Shown one piece after another: positions 43,535-52,239 of a stretch of DNA of 64,000 nucleotides. A program made the position numbers and the translations under genes. Location of the stretch: contig NZ_JAFKCU010000002.1 in the NCBI RefSeq assembly GCF_017254845.1, forward strand, positions 930,001-994,000, given 5' to 3'. Position 1 is the stretch's first letter, and each line of letters starts with the position of its first letter. Under the pieces are notes generated by a model, which did not search any database, had not been told where the DNA came from, and saw nothing but the letters and a program-made list of their open reading frames with translations. The DNA is from Algoriphagus pacificus. Lineage in GTDB: Bacteria > Bacteroidota > Bacteroidia > Cytophagales > Cyclobacteriaceae.

Positions 43535-44301
43535 TGAATCATCTCAAAGATTTTTTAGATGAGAAGGTAAATCAATACAATCAACCTGGATTTATCCCAA
43601 ACGATCCTATTTCCATCCCTCATCGATTCTCCAAAAAAGAAGATATAGAAATTACTGGCTTTTTTGCCTCAATACTCGCTTGGGGTCAACGGAAAACCAT
43701 AATCAATAAATGTCTGGAGCTATTCCAGATGATGGATAATGCTCCTTACGATTTCCTAATAAATCATCAGGAAGCCGATTTAAAACCCTTTTTGGATTTT
43801 AAGCATCGTACGTTTAATGATATTGATACACTCTACTTTATTCATTTCTTAGGATGGTTTTATAAAAATCATAGCTCTCTGGAAGAGGCCTTTTTATTGG
43901 GTTGGAATCATAATGAAAATGCAATGGAATCGATGTTAAAGTCATTTCACGACTTTTTTTTCCATTTGCCCGATTCTCCATCTCGGACACGAAAGCATAT
44001 TGCTACCCCAGCCAGAAAAGCAGCCTGCAAGCGGATCAATATGTATTTAAGGTGGATGGTGAGGCAAGATGACAAAGGAGTTGATTTTGGGATCTGGAAA
44101 AAAATCAAACCTTCCCAGCTGATTTGTCCATGTGACCTGCATGTGGATCGAGTAGGAAGAAAATTAGGTTTGATAACACGTAAACAGACAGATTGGTTGA
44201 CCGCTATAGAGCTCACGGATCGATTACGTGAATTTGATCCCATCGATCCCGTCAAATACGATTTTGCCCTTTTTGGATTAGGGATTGAGGAGAGGTTTTA
44301 A
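43534..44301 (+). CDS. DUF2400 / TIGR02757-family protein
   Basis: 255 aa. Conserved helical family of about this length: FFASILAWGQRKTIINKCLEL near residue 45, FNDIDTLYFIHFLGWFYKNH, ATPARKAACKRINMYLRWMVR and the tail PSQLICPCDLHVDRVGRKLGL. The RRINMYLRWMVR and PxDxH parts recall HhH-GPD DNA-glycosylase-like folds, and TIGR02757 proteins are assigned to this clan by some; the real function is unknown. A TTG one codon earlier is possible, the ATG at 43534 is chosen because it overlaps the previous stop (TGATG). No terminator found after it. Confidence 0.85.
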   Translation: MNHLKDFLDEKVNQYNQPGFIPNDPISIPHRFSKKEDIEITGFFASILAWGQRKTIINKCLELFQMMDNAPYDFLINHQEADLKPFLDFKHRTFNDIDTLYFIHFLGWFYKNHSSLEEAFLLGWNHNENAMESMLKSFHDFFFHLPDSPSRTRKHIATPARKAACKRINMYLRWMVRQDDKGVDFGIWKKIKPSQLICPCDLHVDRVGRKLGLITRKQTDWLTAIELTDRLREFDPIDPVKYDFALFGLGIEERF

Positions 44302-44391
44302 ATTGATTGATTAATTATTTCAATTTGATTTAGGTTTGAGACTAATGAATTTGGAAGGCTGGCCTCAAAGAAATTCGTAATTAATAAACCA

Positions 44392-44937
44392 TTAAAAAGA
44401 AAGGAAACTTGAATAGCACCAATTTATTATTTCACCATTCTGGTTCAAGATTAAAAAGACATCTTTTCCGCTGGCTTGATCCTTTACTTTAAGAGAAATA
44501 TGTATATAATTTTTATCATCAAAGTTTAGATTTTGAAAGACTTTAAGTTTTGATGTATTTCTTTTTGGCGCAAGGATCTTGATGTATTTTTTCTTAATGG
44601 GTTCCCTAACTTCAATTAAAAATGGATCCTTCTTTATTGTGGTATCCATGGTTCCTTCAAGATATTCTAAATATACTTTTAGTCTATTGTCATTTTCTTT
44701 AAAGAATGGATCAGAAATACATGACCAACCAATGTCAGTCACAGCTGAATCAACCTTCCCATTAAAATAAACTTTGGTTTTGAGAAAAGGCTCTTTCTTG
44801 TTTAAGAGACTATCAACAAAATAGTCAAGGGCTAATTGTTCAAAAACAAGGTTTTTATTTAAATCAATTTGGGAAAACGATTTAATTGGAATTAATTGAA
44901 GAAATAAAAGAAAGATAACTTTCAATGTTTTTTTCAT
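44392..44937 (-). CDS. Exported protein of unknown function
   Basis: 181 aa. A signal peptide (MKKTLKVIFLLFLQLIPIKS, cleavage probably after FSQ) leads into a beta-rich protein. It has segments such as VYFNGKVDSAVTDIGWSCIS and YIHISLKVKDQASGKDVFLIL. No family recognised. It is 22 bp downstream of the ATP-grasp gene on the same strand, so it may be the last gene of that operon. Confidence 0.7.
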   Translation of the reverse strand: MKKTLKVIFLLFLQLIPIKSFSQIDLNKNLVFEQLALDYFVDSLLNKKEPFLKTKVYFNGKVDSAVTDIGWSCISDPFFKENDNRLKVYLEYLEGTMDTTIKKDPFLIEVREPIKKKYIKILAPKRNTSKLKVFQNLNFDDKNYIHISLKVKDQASGKDVFLILNQNGEIINWCYSSFLSF

Positions 44938-44959
44938 TCTTATTTGAGTTGGAAAAAAA

Positions 44960-46177
44960 TCAATGAAACTTCTTCACTTCTGGAGCTTTTGCAGTTGTGG
45001 AAAGCTCTGATGCTAATCGTGCAGCATAATCATCTAACAATTCCATCACTCGCTCCTGATTTTTAGATTTCACAATCAGACCTGCATGGTATTCTAGGGG
45101 AACTCTAAAATAAACTTCAGAATCATCAAAACTGCTTAAATCCGGATGCTCTACATTGGCTAACGTAAGCACCATGCCTGCATAATTTTTACTGACTTTA
45201 GGTAGCGTATACTTGGATTTTTTCGCAAGAGAATCCTCGATTTTAGCCCATTCTGCCCAAAGATTAACTCCCGAAGCTGCTTCTACCATTTCGGCTAAAT
45301 GCGCTCCCCCAACACGTGAGGAGGTTTCTAAAAAGTAAATTTCGCCATCTTCTTTGCATTTGATGAATTCAGTATGCGTGGCTCCTGATTTCATTCCAAA
45401 AGCCTTCATGATTTCTGCATTGACCTTTTTCATGGACTTTTCATCATCTGAGCCATATTTTAAGTTGGCACTTCGGAAGATTCCACCTCCCTGAGAAATC
45501 TCCATTGGAGTGGCCAAATACTTGGAAACGCAACAAAAAAGATTTTTGCCATCCAGCTGCAAACCATCGGCATGATAGACATCACCGGGTTTAAACTGTT
45601 CCACTAAATAATACAACCTGTTTTCTCCCAGTTCATGAATATGCTTCCAAAGAGCATCTTTGTCCTGAACTTTGATTATACCATTGGCAGAGGCTTCTGA
45701 TCGAGGTTTTAAAACCCAAGGAGCAGGATTGTGATCAGCAAATTGATTGATGTCATCATCGTTGAACAAAGGAGCAAAAGCAGGAACCTTGATTCCCGAA
45801 TCTTGGGCTTTGATCCTCATCGCCAGTTTATCCCGGAAATACCTTCCAGTCGTCTGACCCATACCTGGGATTCGGAGATTTTCCCGGAGGAAAGTCGCTT
45901 TTTCTACATCGTAATCATCAAGAGAAATGATGCTTTCGATTTTATGATTTTTCATCAAGCCACCGACACCTTTCAGCAAGACATCCAAGTCCCAATCGAG
46001 ATCCTGACCCGGCATGTAAAAGATTTCATCGATGTATTCAAAGGCCCAAGGCTTTTCTTTTAGTTTTTCAGAAGTGACTAAAAAAACTCTGTTTCCTTGT
46101 TTTTTTAACGCAGTCAGAAAAGCATTCCCTTTAAAAAAATTCGAGATGCAAAGAAAAGTTTTGGCTTGGTCTTCCAT
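44960..46177 (-). CDS. ATP-grasp domain protein
   Basis: 405 aa. A Rossmann-like N-domain (KTFLCISNFFKGNAFLTALKKQGNRVF) is followed by an ATP-grasp fold (about 115-310): DKLAMRIKAQDSGIKVPAF, APWVLKPRSEASANGIIKV (ATP-binding lysine), the loop VEQFKPGDVYHADGLQLDG, and the metal-binding E-x-N-type stretch EIYFLETSSRVGG (with SR in place of NP-R). ATP-grasp enzymes ligate carboxylates to amines or thiols. The substrate is unknown. The gene is 2 bp after the leucyl aminopeptidase gene, a pairing that suggests a peptide or amino-acid-conjugate role. Confidence 0.85.
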   Translation of the reverse strand: MEDQAKTFLCISNFFKGNAFLTALKKQGNRVFLVTSEKLKEKPWAFEYIDEIFYMPGQDLDWDLDVLLKGVGGLMKNHKIESIISLDDYDVEKATFLRENLRIPGMGQTTGRYFRDKLAMRIKAQDSGIKVPAFAPLFNDDDINQFADHNPAPWVLKPRSEASANGIIKVQDKDALWKHIHELGENRLYYLVEQFKPGDVYHADGLQLDGKNLFCCVSKYLATPMEISQGGGIFRSANLKYGSDDEKSMKKVNAEIMKAFGMKSGATHTEFIKCKEDGEIYFLETSSRVGGAHLAEMVEAASGVNLWAEWAKIEDSLAKKSKYTLPKVSKNYAGMVLTLANVEHPDLSSFDDSEVYFRVPLEYHAGLIVKSKNQERVMELLDDYAARLASELSTTAKAPEVKKFH

Positions 46178-46179
46178 TT

Positions 46180-47598
46180 TTAGCTAAGATTTTCGATGAA
46201 TTTAAGCAATAAACCAACACCAAATGCTGTCCCGGTTTTGGTTTTGGAAAATTCTGAATCACCATAGGCAACCCCTGCAATGTCCAAGTGAGCCCAGGAT
46301 TTATGATCATGGATAAATGCTTCCAGGAATTTTGCGGCAGTTATGGCTCCAGCAAATGGCTTCCCATGGTAGTTTTTAATATCTGCTATTTCGCTATCCA
46401 TTTCACTTTTATAAGCCTCCCAGATTGGAAGGGGCCAGACTTTTTCGCCAGTGGCCATACCTGCTTTCTGAAGAGCCGAGGACAATTCATCATCATTAGA
46501 AAAGAGTGCTCCGCATTCGTATCCGAAAGTACCTACACTGCTTCCCGTCAAGGTCGCAAAGTCGATTAAATGATCCGGCTTGAAGTTTTTGACCATGTAG
46601 GATAACCCATCTGCCAAAATCAATCTGCCCTCAGCATCTGTGTCAATTACCTCTATACTGAGTCCGGAATGCGATCCAATTACCTCGCTAGGTAAATAAG
46701 CGTCTTTGTCCACCGCATTTTCTACTGCTGGCACGATGGTAGTCAAATTGATCTCCAAGCCCAGATCAGCAATTAGTTGAGTTGCTCCCAAAACTGCCGC
46801 TGCACCACCCATATCGGATTTCATATGAACCATCCCGGCAGTTTTAATATTCAAGCCACCGGTATCAAAAGTGACTCCTTTACCAACCAAACCGATGTGT
46901 TTGGTAGCTTTCGGATGTCTATACTCTAGAATGATAAATTGAGAAGGTTTCGCACTTCCTCTTCCTACCGCTAAAAAAGCCTTTAGATTTTCTTTTTCGG
47001 CTGCTTTTTCATCAAAAAATGTTGCTCTCAAACCTAGTTTATCAGCTTGTTTTGTGGACCATTCTACCAAGTAATCTGGTGTCAAAATATTTGGTGGGAG
47101 ATCGACTAATTTGAACGCTTCGGCTTTAGCACTTGCGATTTTCTGAGACTTTGAAAGAATAGCCTCAATGCCATCTATTTCAGACAAAATGAAAACCTGT
47201 AACTCAGCAAAATCCTTTGGCTTTTCTTTCTTGAAATGGCCAATAGAATAAGCACCCAATTGGAAACCAGTTAAAGCGGATAGAACAATTGTTGGATCAG
47301 AAATTCCTGAAAAATCCAGGGTGATTTCACTTTCTATTAAAGAACTGTTTTTGGAAAGGATTCTTCTAAAGGATTTTTCAATCTCAAAAGCTTTTGGATT
47401 GGTTCCTAAGCCAACAAATAGCACCAAGTTCCCAATAATTTCTGATGCATATGAACTATCCATTTTTCCTGAGAAGAGTGAGGATTTCATAGAAGTCCCA
47501 AACCTTTTCAAAATTGCTTCTTCAGCGTTTTCTTCTAAAACCGGAAATACGGTCAGAGCTTTGAGATCGGTACTTTTTGTATGGATGCTAAAATTCAT
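46180..47598 (-). CDS. pepA: Leucyl aminopeptidase, family M17
   Basis: 472 aa. The N-terminal macro-like domain (1-165) is followed by the M17 catalytic domain. Metal ligands and the active residues lie in LVGKGVTFDTGGLNIK (Lys, Asp), MKSDMGGAAAVLGATQ (Asp) and the signature DTDAEGRLILADGLSY (Asp, Glu, Arg). Hydrolyses N-terminal residues from peptides in the cytoplasm as a hexamer. The gene is one base from the esterase stop upstream and 2 bp from the ATP-grasp gene downstream, so all three are one operon. Confidence 0.92.
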   Translation of the reverse strand: MNFSIHTKSTDLKALTVFPVLEENAEEAILKRFGTSMKSSLFSGKMDSSYASEIIGNLVLFVGLGTNPKAFEIEKSFRRILSKNSSLIESEITLDFSGISDPTIVLSALTGFQLGAYSIGHFKKEKPKDFAELQVFILSEIDGIEAILSKSQKIASAKAEAFKLVDLPPNILTPDYLVEWSTKQADKLGLRATFFDEKAAEKENLKAFLAVGRGSAKPSQFIILEYRHPKATKHIGLVGKGVTFDTGGLNIKTAGMVHMKSDMGGAAAVLGATQLIADLGLEINLTTIVPAVENAVDKDAYLPSEVIGSHSGLSIEVIDTDAEGRLILADGLSYMVKNFKPDHLIDFATLTGSSVGTFGYECGALFSNDDELSSALQKAGMATGEKVWPLPIWEAYKSEMDSEIADIKNYHGKPFAGAITAAKFLEAFIHDHKSWAHLDIAGVAYGDSEFSKTKTGTAFGVGLLLKFIENLS

Positions 47599-47599
47599 A

Positions 47600-48727
47600 T
47601 TAATCTTCTTTATCGCTGTAAAAAAGCCATTCTATGGCCTTTGGGAACTCATCGCTCCAATATTTTTCGTTGTGTTTGCCTTCCTCGTTGATGCTCAGGC
47701 GAACTTTCATTTTTCCCTGAAGACTCTCTCTTTTAATGAGTCTTTTTCTAAATTTTTTCACATGCTCAACCATGGTTTCGCTTTCATCCCCACCTGCATA
47801 GAGATAAAGTCTTGTTTCCATCGGATCAAAAAAATCAAGGAAACCCAGCTTGATTTTTGGAATCACCCATAGGGAAGGAGAGAAGACCATCAGCTTTCCG
47901 AAAACTTCCGGGTAGATCAAGCCAGAAAAAATACTGACCAATCCACCCATCGAACTTCCTCCGACACCGGTAAACTCCCTTTCGGGTTTGGTGCGAAATG
48001 TTTTGTCTACAAAGGGCTTTAAGGTATCAGTTAAGAACCTGATATATTGTTTTCCATTTCCCTTGCCAAGTAAGGTTTTGCCCACATTATACTCTTGAAG
48101 CCTTTCGGATTCTCCATGCTCCACTGCGATGATGATGATTTTACCGATTCCATAATCTGACATGACTGCCAGCTTTTTATCGATTTGCCAATTCCCAAAC
48201 TCAGCTTCTTCATTAAAGAGATTTTGGGCATCTTGCAGGTAAAGAACTGGATAGGTTTCCTCACTTAAATCATAATCATGCGGAAGCAATGCCCAGATTT
48301 TCCTTGTCTTATTCAATTGGGGAATTTCGAATTCCTCAGAAATCAAATGAATTTTTGGAAGTTGGCTAGGTCGGTAGGGTAGCCAGTTTTTTCTCCATTT
48401 AGCTACTTTTTCAATTTTACTTTCCTTTTCATCGTCCCAGGTTCGATTGGGGGTTCTGTTTCCATAGCGATCAATTTCTACCTCAGACCAATCGCCTTTT
48501 GTGAATTTATAGACTAGCTCTCCCTGAAATTCTTTGGAGGCGGGAAATGAAAATTCATACTGACCCTTTCCCAGCTTATGCATCAAAAAATGAGGGTCCT
48601 GAGTCTTCCAGTTATTGAAATTACCGGAAATGTAAACAGGTCGATCATCGTCTTGCGGAGTTTTTAATATGATTTTCCTGGATTTGATGGCCACTGGTTT
48701 AACGGTTGCTGCTATTTCTGTACTCAT
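47600..48727 (-). CDS. Esterase of the Fes/enterochelin-esterase type with N-terminal CBM-like domain
   Basis: 375 aa. The N-terminal ~110 residues (PVYISGNFNNWKTQDPHF, then GQYEFSFPA and VYKFTKGDWSEVEIDRYGNR) resemble a CBM20/48 or AMPK-glycogen-binding sandwich. The C-terminal alpha/beta-hydrolase (about 145-375) has the nucleophile elbow GGSSMGGLVSIFSGLIYPEV and a late His in EEGKHNEKYW; this is the Esterase-D/Fes (putative esterase) fold. The start is placed at ATG 48727, because the earlier TTG at 48763 overlaps a perfect -7 element. No signal peptide, so it is probably cytoplasmic. Substrate unknown; first gene of the operon. Confidence 0.84.
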   Translation of the reverse strand: MSTEIAATVKPVAIKSRKIILKTPQDDDRPVYISGNFNNWKTQDPHFLMHKLGKGQYEFSFPASKEFQGELVYKFTKGDWSEVEIDRYGNRTPNRTWDDEKESKIEKVAKWRKNWLPYRPSQLPKIHLISEEFEIPQLNKTRKIWALLPHDYDLSEETYPVLYLQDAQNLFNEEAEFGNWQIDKKLAVMSDYGIGKIIIIAVEHGESERLQEYNVGKTLLGKGNGKQYIRFLTDTLKPFVDKTFRTKPEREFTGVGGSSMGGLVSIFSGLIYPEVFGKLMVFSPSLWVIPKIKLGFLDFFDPMETRLYLYAGGDESETMVEHVKKFRKRLIKRESLQGKMKVRLSINEEGKHNEKYWSDEFPKAIEWLFYSDKED

Positions 48728-48760
48728 ATTGGTGGGTGATTTGACTGAAACAGCCAACTG

Positions 48761-48768
48761 CAAAAATA
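48761..48768 (-). promoter_or_regulatory. -7 element of the esterase-pepA-ATP-grasp operon (TATTTTTG)
   Basis: Perfect TAnnTTTG 33 bp upstream of the ATG at 48727. No -33 TTTG at the proper spacing. Confidence 0.55.
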
Positions 48769-48808
48769 GCTTTAAGTTTGGGTACTAGGAAGTAAATCAA
48801 CGCATTGC

Positions 48809-50536
48809 TTAGATATTTTGATCAGGACGGAAGCGAATTTCTTCTGGATAGGGAAAAGCATGAATCAATTCACCATCCTGAATTCTTCGCTGGACTTCCT
48901 GCCAATATTCCGGAGAAAATAGGTTTTCATTATAAGAAAGGAAATGTTCTTTCAAATCAGATCTTCCAATCATCCATCTTTTAAAATCCTCTGGAAAAAC
49001 ATCGTTTTTAGCAATGGAGTACCAGGGTTCTGAAGCATAAATCTGTTCGTAAGTTTCCGCTTTTGGCTTGATTCGAAAGTTCATGTCTGTCAGAAATTCA
49101 ATTTCATCGTAATCATAGAAAATCACCCTTTTCTGCCTTGTTAAGCCAAAATTTTTGGTCATCATATCTCCAGGGAAAATATTTGCCTGAGCTAACTGCA
49201 AAATAGCCCTGCCATAATCTTCCACTACCTTTTTACCTTCCTCGGTACTGCAATGTCCCAAGTAGAGGTTTAAAGGTTCCATTTTTCTTTCTGTATATAA
49301 ATGTTTTAAAATCAGATGAGTATCGGTGAATTTTAAAAGCGAGTTTGTGGTGTTTCTGAGTTCTTGAATCAGTTCAGGACTGACTCTCTCTTTTGGAATT
49401 TTAAAATGCTCAAACTCATGGGTATCAGCCATTCGCCCCACCCGATCATGGAGGGAAACCAATTTGTATTTTTCACGGACTTCTTGCCGGGTCATATTTT
49501 TAGGGGGCTCAAAGTGATCTTTGATCAGTTTGAAAACGATATTCAAAGAAGGCAAAGTAAATACTGTCATCACCATTCCTTTGATCCCAGGTGCCACGAC
49601 AAATTGATCTTTACTTTTTTCGAGATGGTGCAGAAAATCTCTGTAAAAGAGAGTCTTTCCATGTTTGTTAAATCCAATGGCATTATAAAGCTCATGGATT
49701 TTTTTATGTGGGATGACCGAACTCAAAAAAGCGACTACTTCAGAAGGAACTTCCGCCTCTACCATAAAATAAGACCTGGTAAAGCTGAACATGTGGCTCA
49801 TCAAATTTGGATCAAAAATGAGGGTGTCTACAAAAACGCCTTCTTTTCCATGCATAACTGGAATAATAAAAGGCATCCATTTGTGACCCAAAAAAGTTCT
49901 TCCAATTAAGTAAGCGGCTTTGTTTCGATAGAAGACAGACTTTAGAATCTGTGTTCTGGTTTCTGAGGCAACACTATAACGGGTTAAAATAACTTTCCGA
50001 ACTCCCTCAATAAGAAATTCAATATCCTTTTCCTTATCCATGAAAGGAGCTCCAAAATCATAATCATCCAGAATCTGACGGATGATCTTATCAAGCCCGA
50101 GTCCGGTAGGGTAGGTTCTGATCAAATCCGAATTTTCACGGATACTGCAAAACTCATGTCCTTCCATCACAAACATCAACTCCTCATCGATTGCGATACC
50201 TTCAAATGTTTTTCGGATTACAGAGTTGAAAAAAGTTTCGGCAATCTCTAATTCAGCTAAATCAGAAATAAGACTGGCGTAATTTTCTTTAATCTTTTTC
50301 CAAAGGACTCGATCTGTAGATTTTTCTGAGAGTAATTCCTTACAGGATTTTGCCAAAGGGAATAAAAGGTCTTTGTACAAACGAAGCCTTTGTTTATGAT
50401 TCAATTGGATTGCTTTCCAATTTCTCTCACTAAAATATTTTGGTGTCAGGCGGGTATAAGCATTAAAAGAATAGATGTAAGTTTTAAATCCATCCAAAAT
50501 TTTTTCTGCAACCTGAAAATCAATGGTTTTGTCCAT
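48809..50536 (-). CDS. aceK: Isocitrate dehydrogenase kinase/phosphatase
   Basis: 575 aa against 578 in E. coli. The N-terminal regulatory half contains the family landmarks (YTRLTPKYFSERNWKAIQ, RLRLYKDLL). The kinase/phosphatase half has the ATP loop VAPGIKGMVMTVFTLPS (residues 314-330), the following Lys336 (FKLIK), a catalytic-Asp position at D371 (MADTHEFEHF) that matches the E. coli numbering, the DMMTKNFGL segment and YDYDEIEFLTDMNFR. AceK phosphorylates and dephosphorylates isocitrate dehydrogenase to steer carbon into the glyoxylate bypass. aceA and aceB are not in this window. AceK is best known from Proteobacteria, so finding it here is noteworthy. Confidence 0.94.
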   Translation of the reverse strand: MDKTIDFQVAEKILDGFKTYIYSFNAYTRLTPKYFSERNWKAIQLNHKQRLRLYKDLLFPLAKSCKELLSEKSTDRVLWKKIKENYASLISDLAELEIAETFFNSVIRKTFEGIAIDEELMFVMEGHEFCSIRENSDLIRTYPTGLGLDKIIRQILDDYDFGAPFMDKEKDIEFLIEGVRKVILTRYSVASETRTQILKSVFYRNKAAYLIGRTFLGHKWMPFIIPVMHGKEGVFVDTLIFDPNLMSHMFSFTRSYFMVEAEVPSEVVAFLSSVIPHKKIHELYNAIGFNKHGKTLFYRDFLHHLEKSKDQFVVAPGIKGMVMTVFTLPSLNIVFKLIKDHFEPPKNMTRQEVREKYKLVSLHDRVGRMADTHEFEHFKIPKERVSPELIQELRNTTNSLLKFTDTHLILKHLYTERKMEPLNLYLGHCSTEEGKKVVEDYGRAILQLAQANIFPGDMMTKNFGLTRQKRVIFYDYDEIEFLTDMNFRIKPKAETYEQIYASEPWYSIAKNDVFPEDFKRWMIGRSDLKEHFLSYNENLFSPEYWQEVQRRIQDGELIHAFPYPEEIRFRPDQNI

Positions 50537-50688
50537 TCTTGAGAATAAATTCCTACTGTTTCAGGTCACAAGGTAATACGGATAAAATTTTTTAAGATTT
50601 TTTAGAGATTATTTATCCTGATTTTTAGGGGATTAACATAAAAAAAAGGTAGGGAAATAAAATTTTGAAAATCTTTCGCAATCGATTG

Positions 50689-50720
50689 TTTGGAGGAAAT
50701 AAAAACATTTTCTACTTTTC
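50689..50720 (+). promoter_or_regulatory. Consensus promoter of the candidate small RNA
   Basis: TTTG (50689-50692), a 20-bp spacer and TACTTTTC (50713-50720), one base off TAnnTTTG. Such a complete -33/-7 pair is rare in this window. Confidence 0.65.
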
Positions 50721-50725
50721 GCAAG

Positions 50726-50806
50726 TATTCATGAATTGAATATCTACAATAGGTTTAATAGGTTTGAGAGCAGGAAAAGGCCAGGATTTTATCCAGGCCT
50801 TTTTTG
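50726..50806 (+). ncRNA. Candidate small RNA (about 80 nt)
   Basis: The stretch from the predicted start point (about 50726) ends in a terminator: AAAAGGCC, a mismatch, GGAT, TTTT, ATCC, a mismatch, GGCCTTTT (about 50776-50802), then more Ts. There is no open reading frame of use inside and no plus-strand gene upstream that would need this terminator. The downstream lipoprotein ATG is at 50854, so the hairpin could otherwise be an attenuator of that gene. Inferred only from the promoter-terminator pair. Confidence 0.5.
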
Positions 50807-50853
50807 TTTTTTATTGCCGCTAGATTAGTTTCATCTTTTGCTAATAGATTTCC

Positions 50854-51552
50854 ATGAGAGCAAACCATTCTTCCAGCATTTACATTTGTTTGATTTTCGC
50901 ACTTGCCTTGGCATTTATCTCCTGCGAAAGTTCAGATACTTCCTCAGAAAATCAGGAGGGAACTATCAATGCTTCTGAGGAAGAAGCCAGAAGAATCAAA
51001 AGCTTTTTGGAAATGGGCTTAGGTCAGAAATCTGATTGGAAATCTCATTGGGCAGGGGAACTTGGACCTTTTGAAGGAGTGGATTTTACTTTGATACAAA
51101 CCGATTCCATTGATCCAATGGAAATGCCAGAAACTAATCCGATTCTTCCTGATGATCCTTTGTTCCCATATCAAATAAAGCATCCGGAAGGCAATGGCAC
51201 GATGGATATTTACAGCTACAAAATAGAAGCTCAAGATGCTGTGGCATCTCCTTTTTTCAATCCCGACTCAGAAGTAATCTGGTATAGGGAAGATGGAATG
51301 AGGGAAAGACTTCTTTTTATGGGGCCTTCAGGTATGTTTGAAGAAGGGCTCTGGTTGAATAATGAAACCTTTGTGGTCTTTGGATATTTTCAGGAGGAGG
51401 TAGGATACAGACCCATGGCATGGATTATTGATTTGGGAAATCATCTAGTTCATAAATTCCAACACTCCTCCACTTCAAGTACCTACCAGCCTGAGTCTTA
51501 CATCAATGAAAAGATCAAAAAAGTAGATTTGAGTATGAATGGAGTTTCATAA
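50854..51552 (+). CDS. Lipoprotein of unknown function
   Basis: 232 aa. Signal with lipobox: MRANHSSSIYICLIFALALAFISC, Cys24 as the lipidation site, then a Ser/Glu-rich linker (ESSDTSSENQEG). The rest is a globular domain with many aromatic residues (WKSHWAGELGPFEGVDFT, MRERLLFMGPSGMFEEGLWL); no family recognised. The 3' end overlaps the Nudix gene by 14 bp, so it is co-transcribed with it. Confidence 0.72.
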   Translation: MRANHSSSIYICLIFALALAFISCESSDTSSENQEGTINASEEEARRIKSFLEMGLGQKSDWKSHWAGELGPFEGVDFTLIQTDSIDPMEMPETNPILPDDPLFPYQIKHPEGNGTMDIYSYKIEAQDAVASPFFNPDSEVIWYREDGMRERLLFMGPSGMFEEGLWLNNETFVVFGYFQEEVGYRPMAWIIDLGNHLVHKFQHSSTSSTYQPESYINEKIKKVDLSMNGVS

Positions 51553-52177
51553 TGCAATTACTATTTTAAAAAATGGGCTTCAAAAGCCTTTACCAGGAGT
51601 TGATGCACATCTTGCGATGTCTCCGACTCCATTTGATATGAGGAGGTTTAGTCTAGAGCGACCAAAAAACCACCGGAAAGGGGCAGTACTTCTGATGCTT
51701 TATCCAGATGAACAAGGACAGGCATTTTTTCCCTTGATTAAAAGACCGGAATATGATGGAGTCCATAGTGGACAGATAGCTTTACCTGGCGGGAAAATGG
51801 AACCGAGTGATCCGGATTTAATTTTCACTGCCCTTAGAGAAGCTTCTGAAGAGGTAGGTGTGAATCCAGATGAGGTCGAAATTCTTGGGCAAATGACGGA
51901 TTTGTTTATTACTCCAAGTAATTTTTTGGTAACTCCTGTGATTGGTCTGGCCCATTCAAAACCTGATTTTATTCCAGAAGAAAATGAAGTCGATAGAATT
52001 ATCCTGACCACTATCAGTCATTTGAGTAGACCGGAATTTAAGAAGCGAAAGTTCTTAGAGCTGGGTGAAAATTTTCGATTGGATACACCTTATTTCGAAA
52101 TTGAGCAAGAAGTAGTCTGGGGTGCCACCGCAATGATTTTGGGAGAGTTTCTTCAGATTATGGAGAACGGAAAATAA
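51539..52177 (+). CDS. Nudix hydrolase, CoA pyrophosphatase-like (NudL type)
   Basis: 212 aa. The Nudix region GGKMEPSDPDLIFTALREAS plus EEVG (about 83-106) has the REx2EE-type catalytic helix and, just upstream, VHSGQIALPGGK, the NudL/YeaB (CoA pyrophosphatase) signature GQISFPGG in slightly changed form. Such enzymes cleave CoA and its derivatives to 3',5'-ADP and phosphopantetheine. It overlaps the lipoprotein gene by 14 bp. A weak terminator-like hairpin follows its stop. Confidence 0.88.
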   Translation: MEFHNAITILKNGLQKPLPGVDAHLAMSPTPFDMRRFSLERPKNHRKGAVLLMLYPDEQGQAFFPLIKRPEYDGVHSGQIALPGGKMEPSDPDLIFTALREASEEVGVNPDEVEILGQMTDLFITPSNFLVTPVIGLAHSKPDFIPEENEVDRIILTTISHLSRPEFKKRKFLELGENFRLDTPYFEIEQEVVWGATAMILGEFLQIMENGK

Positions 52178-52206
52178 TCCAGATTACATTTTCTGGACTT
52201 TTTATT
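52178..52206 (+). terminator. Weak terminator-like hairpin after the Nudix gene
   Basis: TCCAGA (52178-52183) and TCTGGA (52192-52197) with an 8-nt loop, followed by CTTTTTATT. Six base pairs only, so efficiency is uncertain. Confidence 0.5.
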
Positions 52207-52239
52207 GGTATTATAGCAATTCACAACGTATTTCGAGCC

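Larger units (their letters stand above)
50537..50853. other. Intergenic region holding a promoter and terminator pair (317 bp)
   Basis: It lies between the divergent aceK and lipoprotein genes. The left half is AT-rich and contains the aceK promoter area. The right half contains the candidate small RNA (50726-50806). No coding potential was seen. Confidence 0.6.

Noticed and set aside
47321-47872. 183-codon open frame on the plus strand opposite pepA and the esterase gene
   Set aside because: It lies antisense to two well-supported genes with proper catalytic motifs and has no domain features of its own.
49364-49909. 181-codon open frame on the plus strand inside aceK
   Set aside because: Antisense to aceK, whose sequence matches the family over its whole length; no features of its own.
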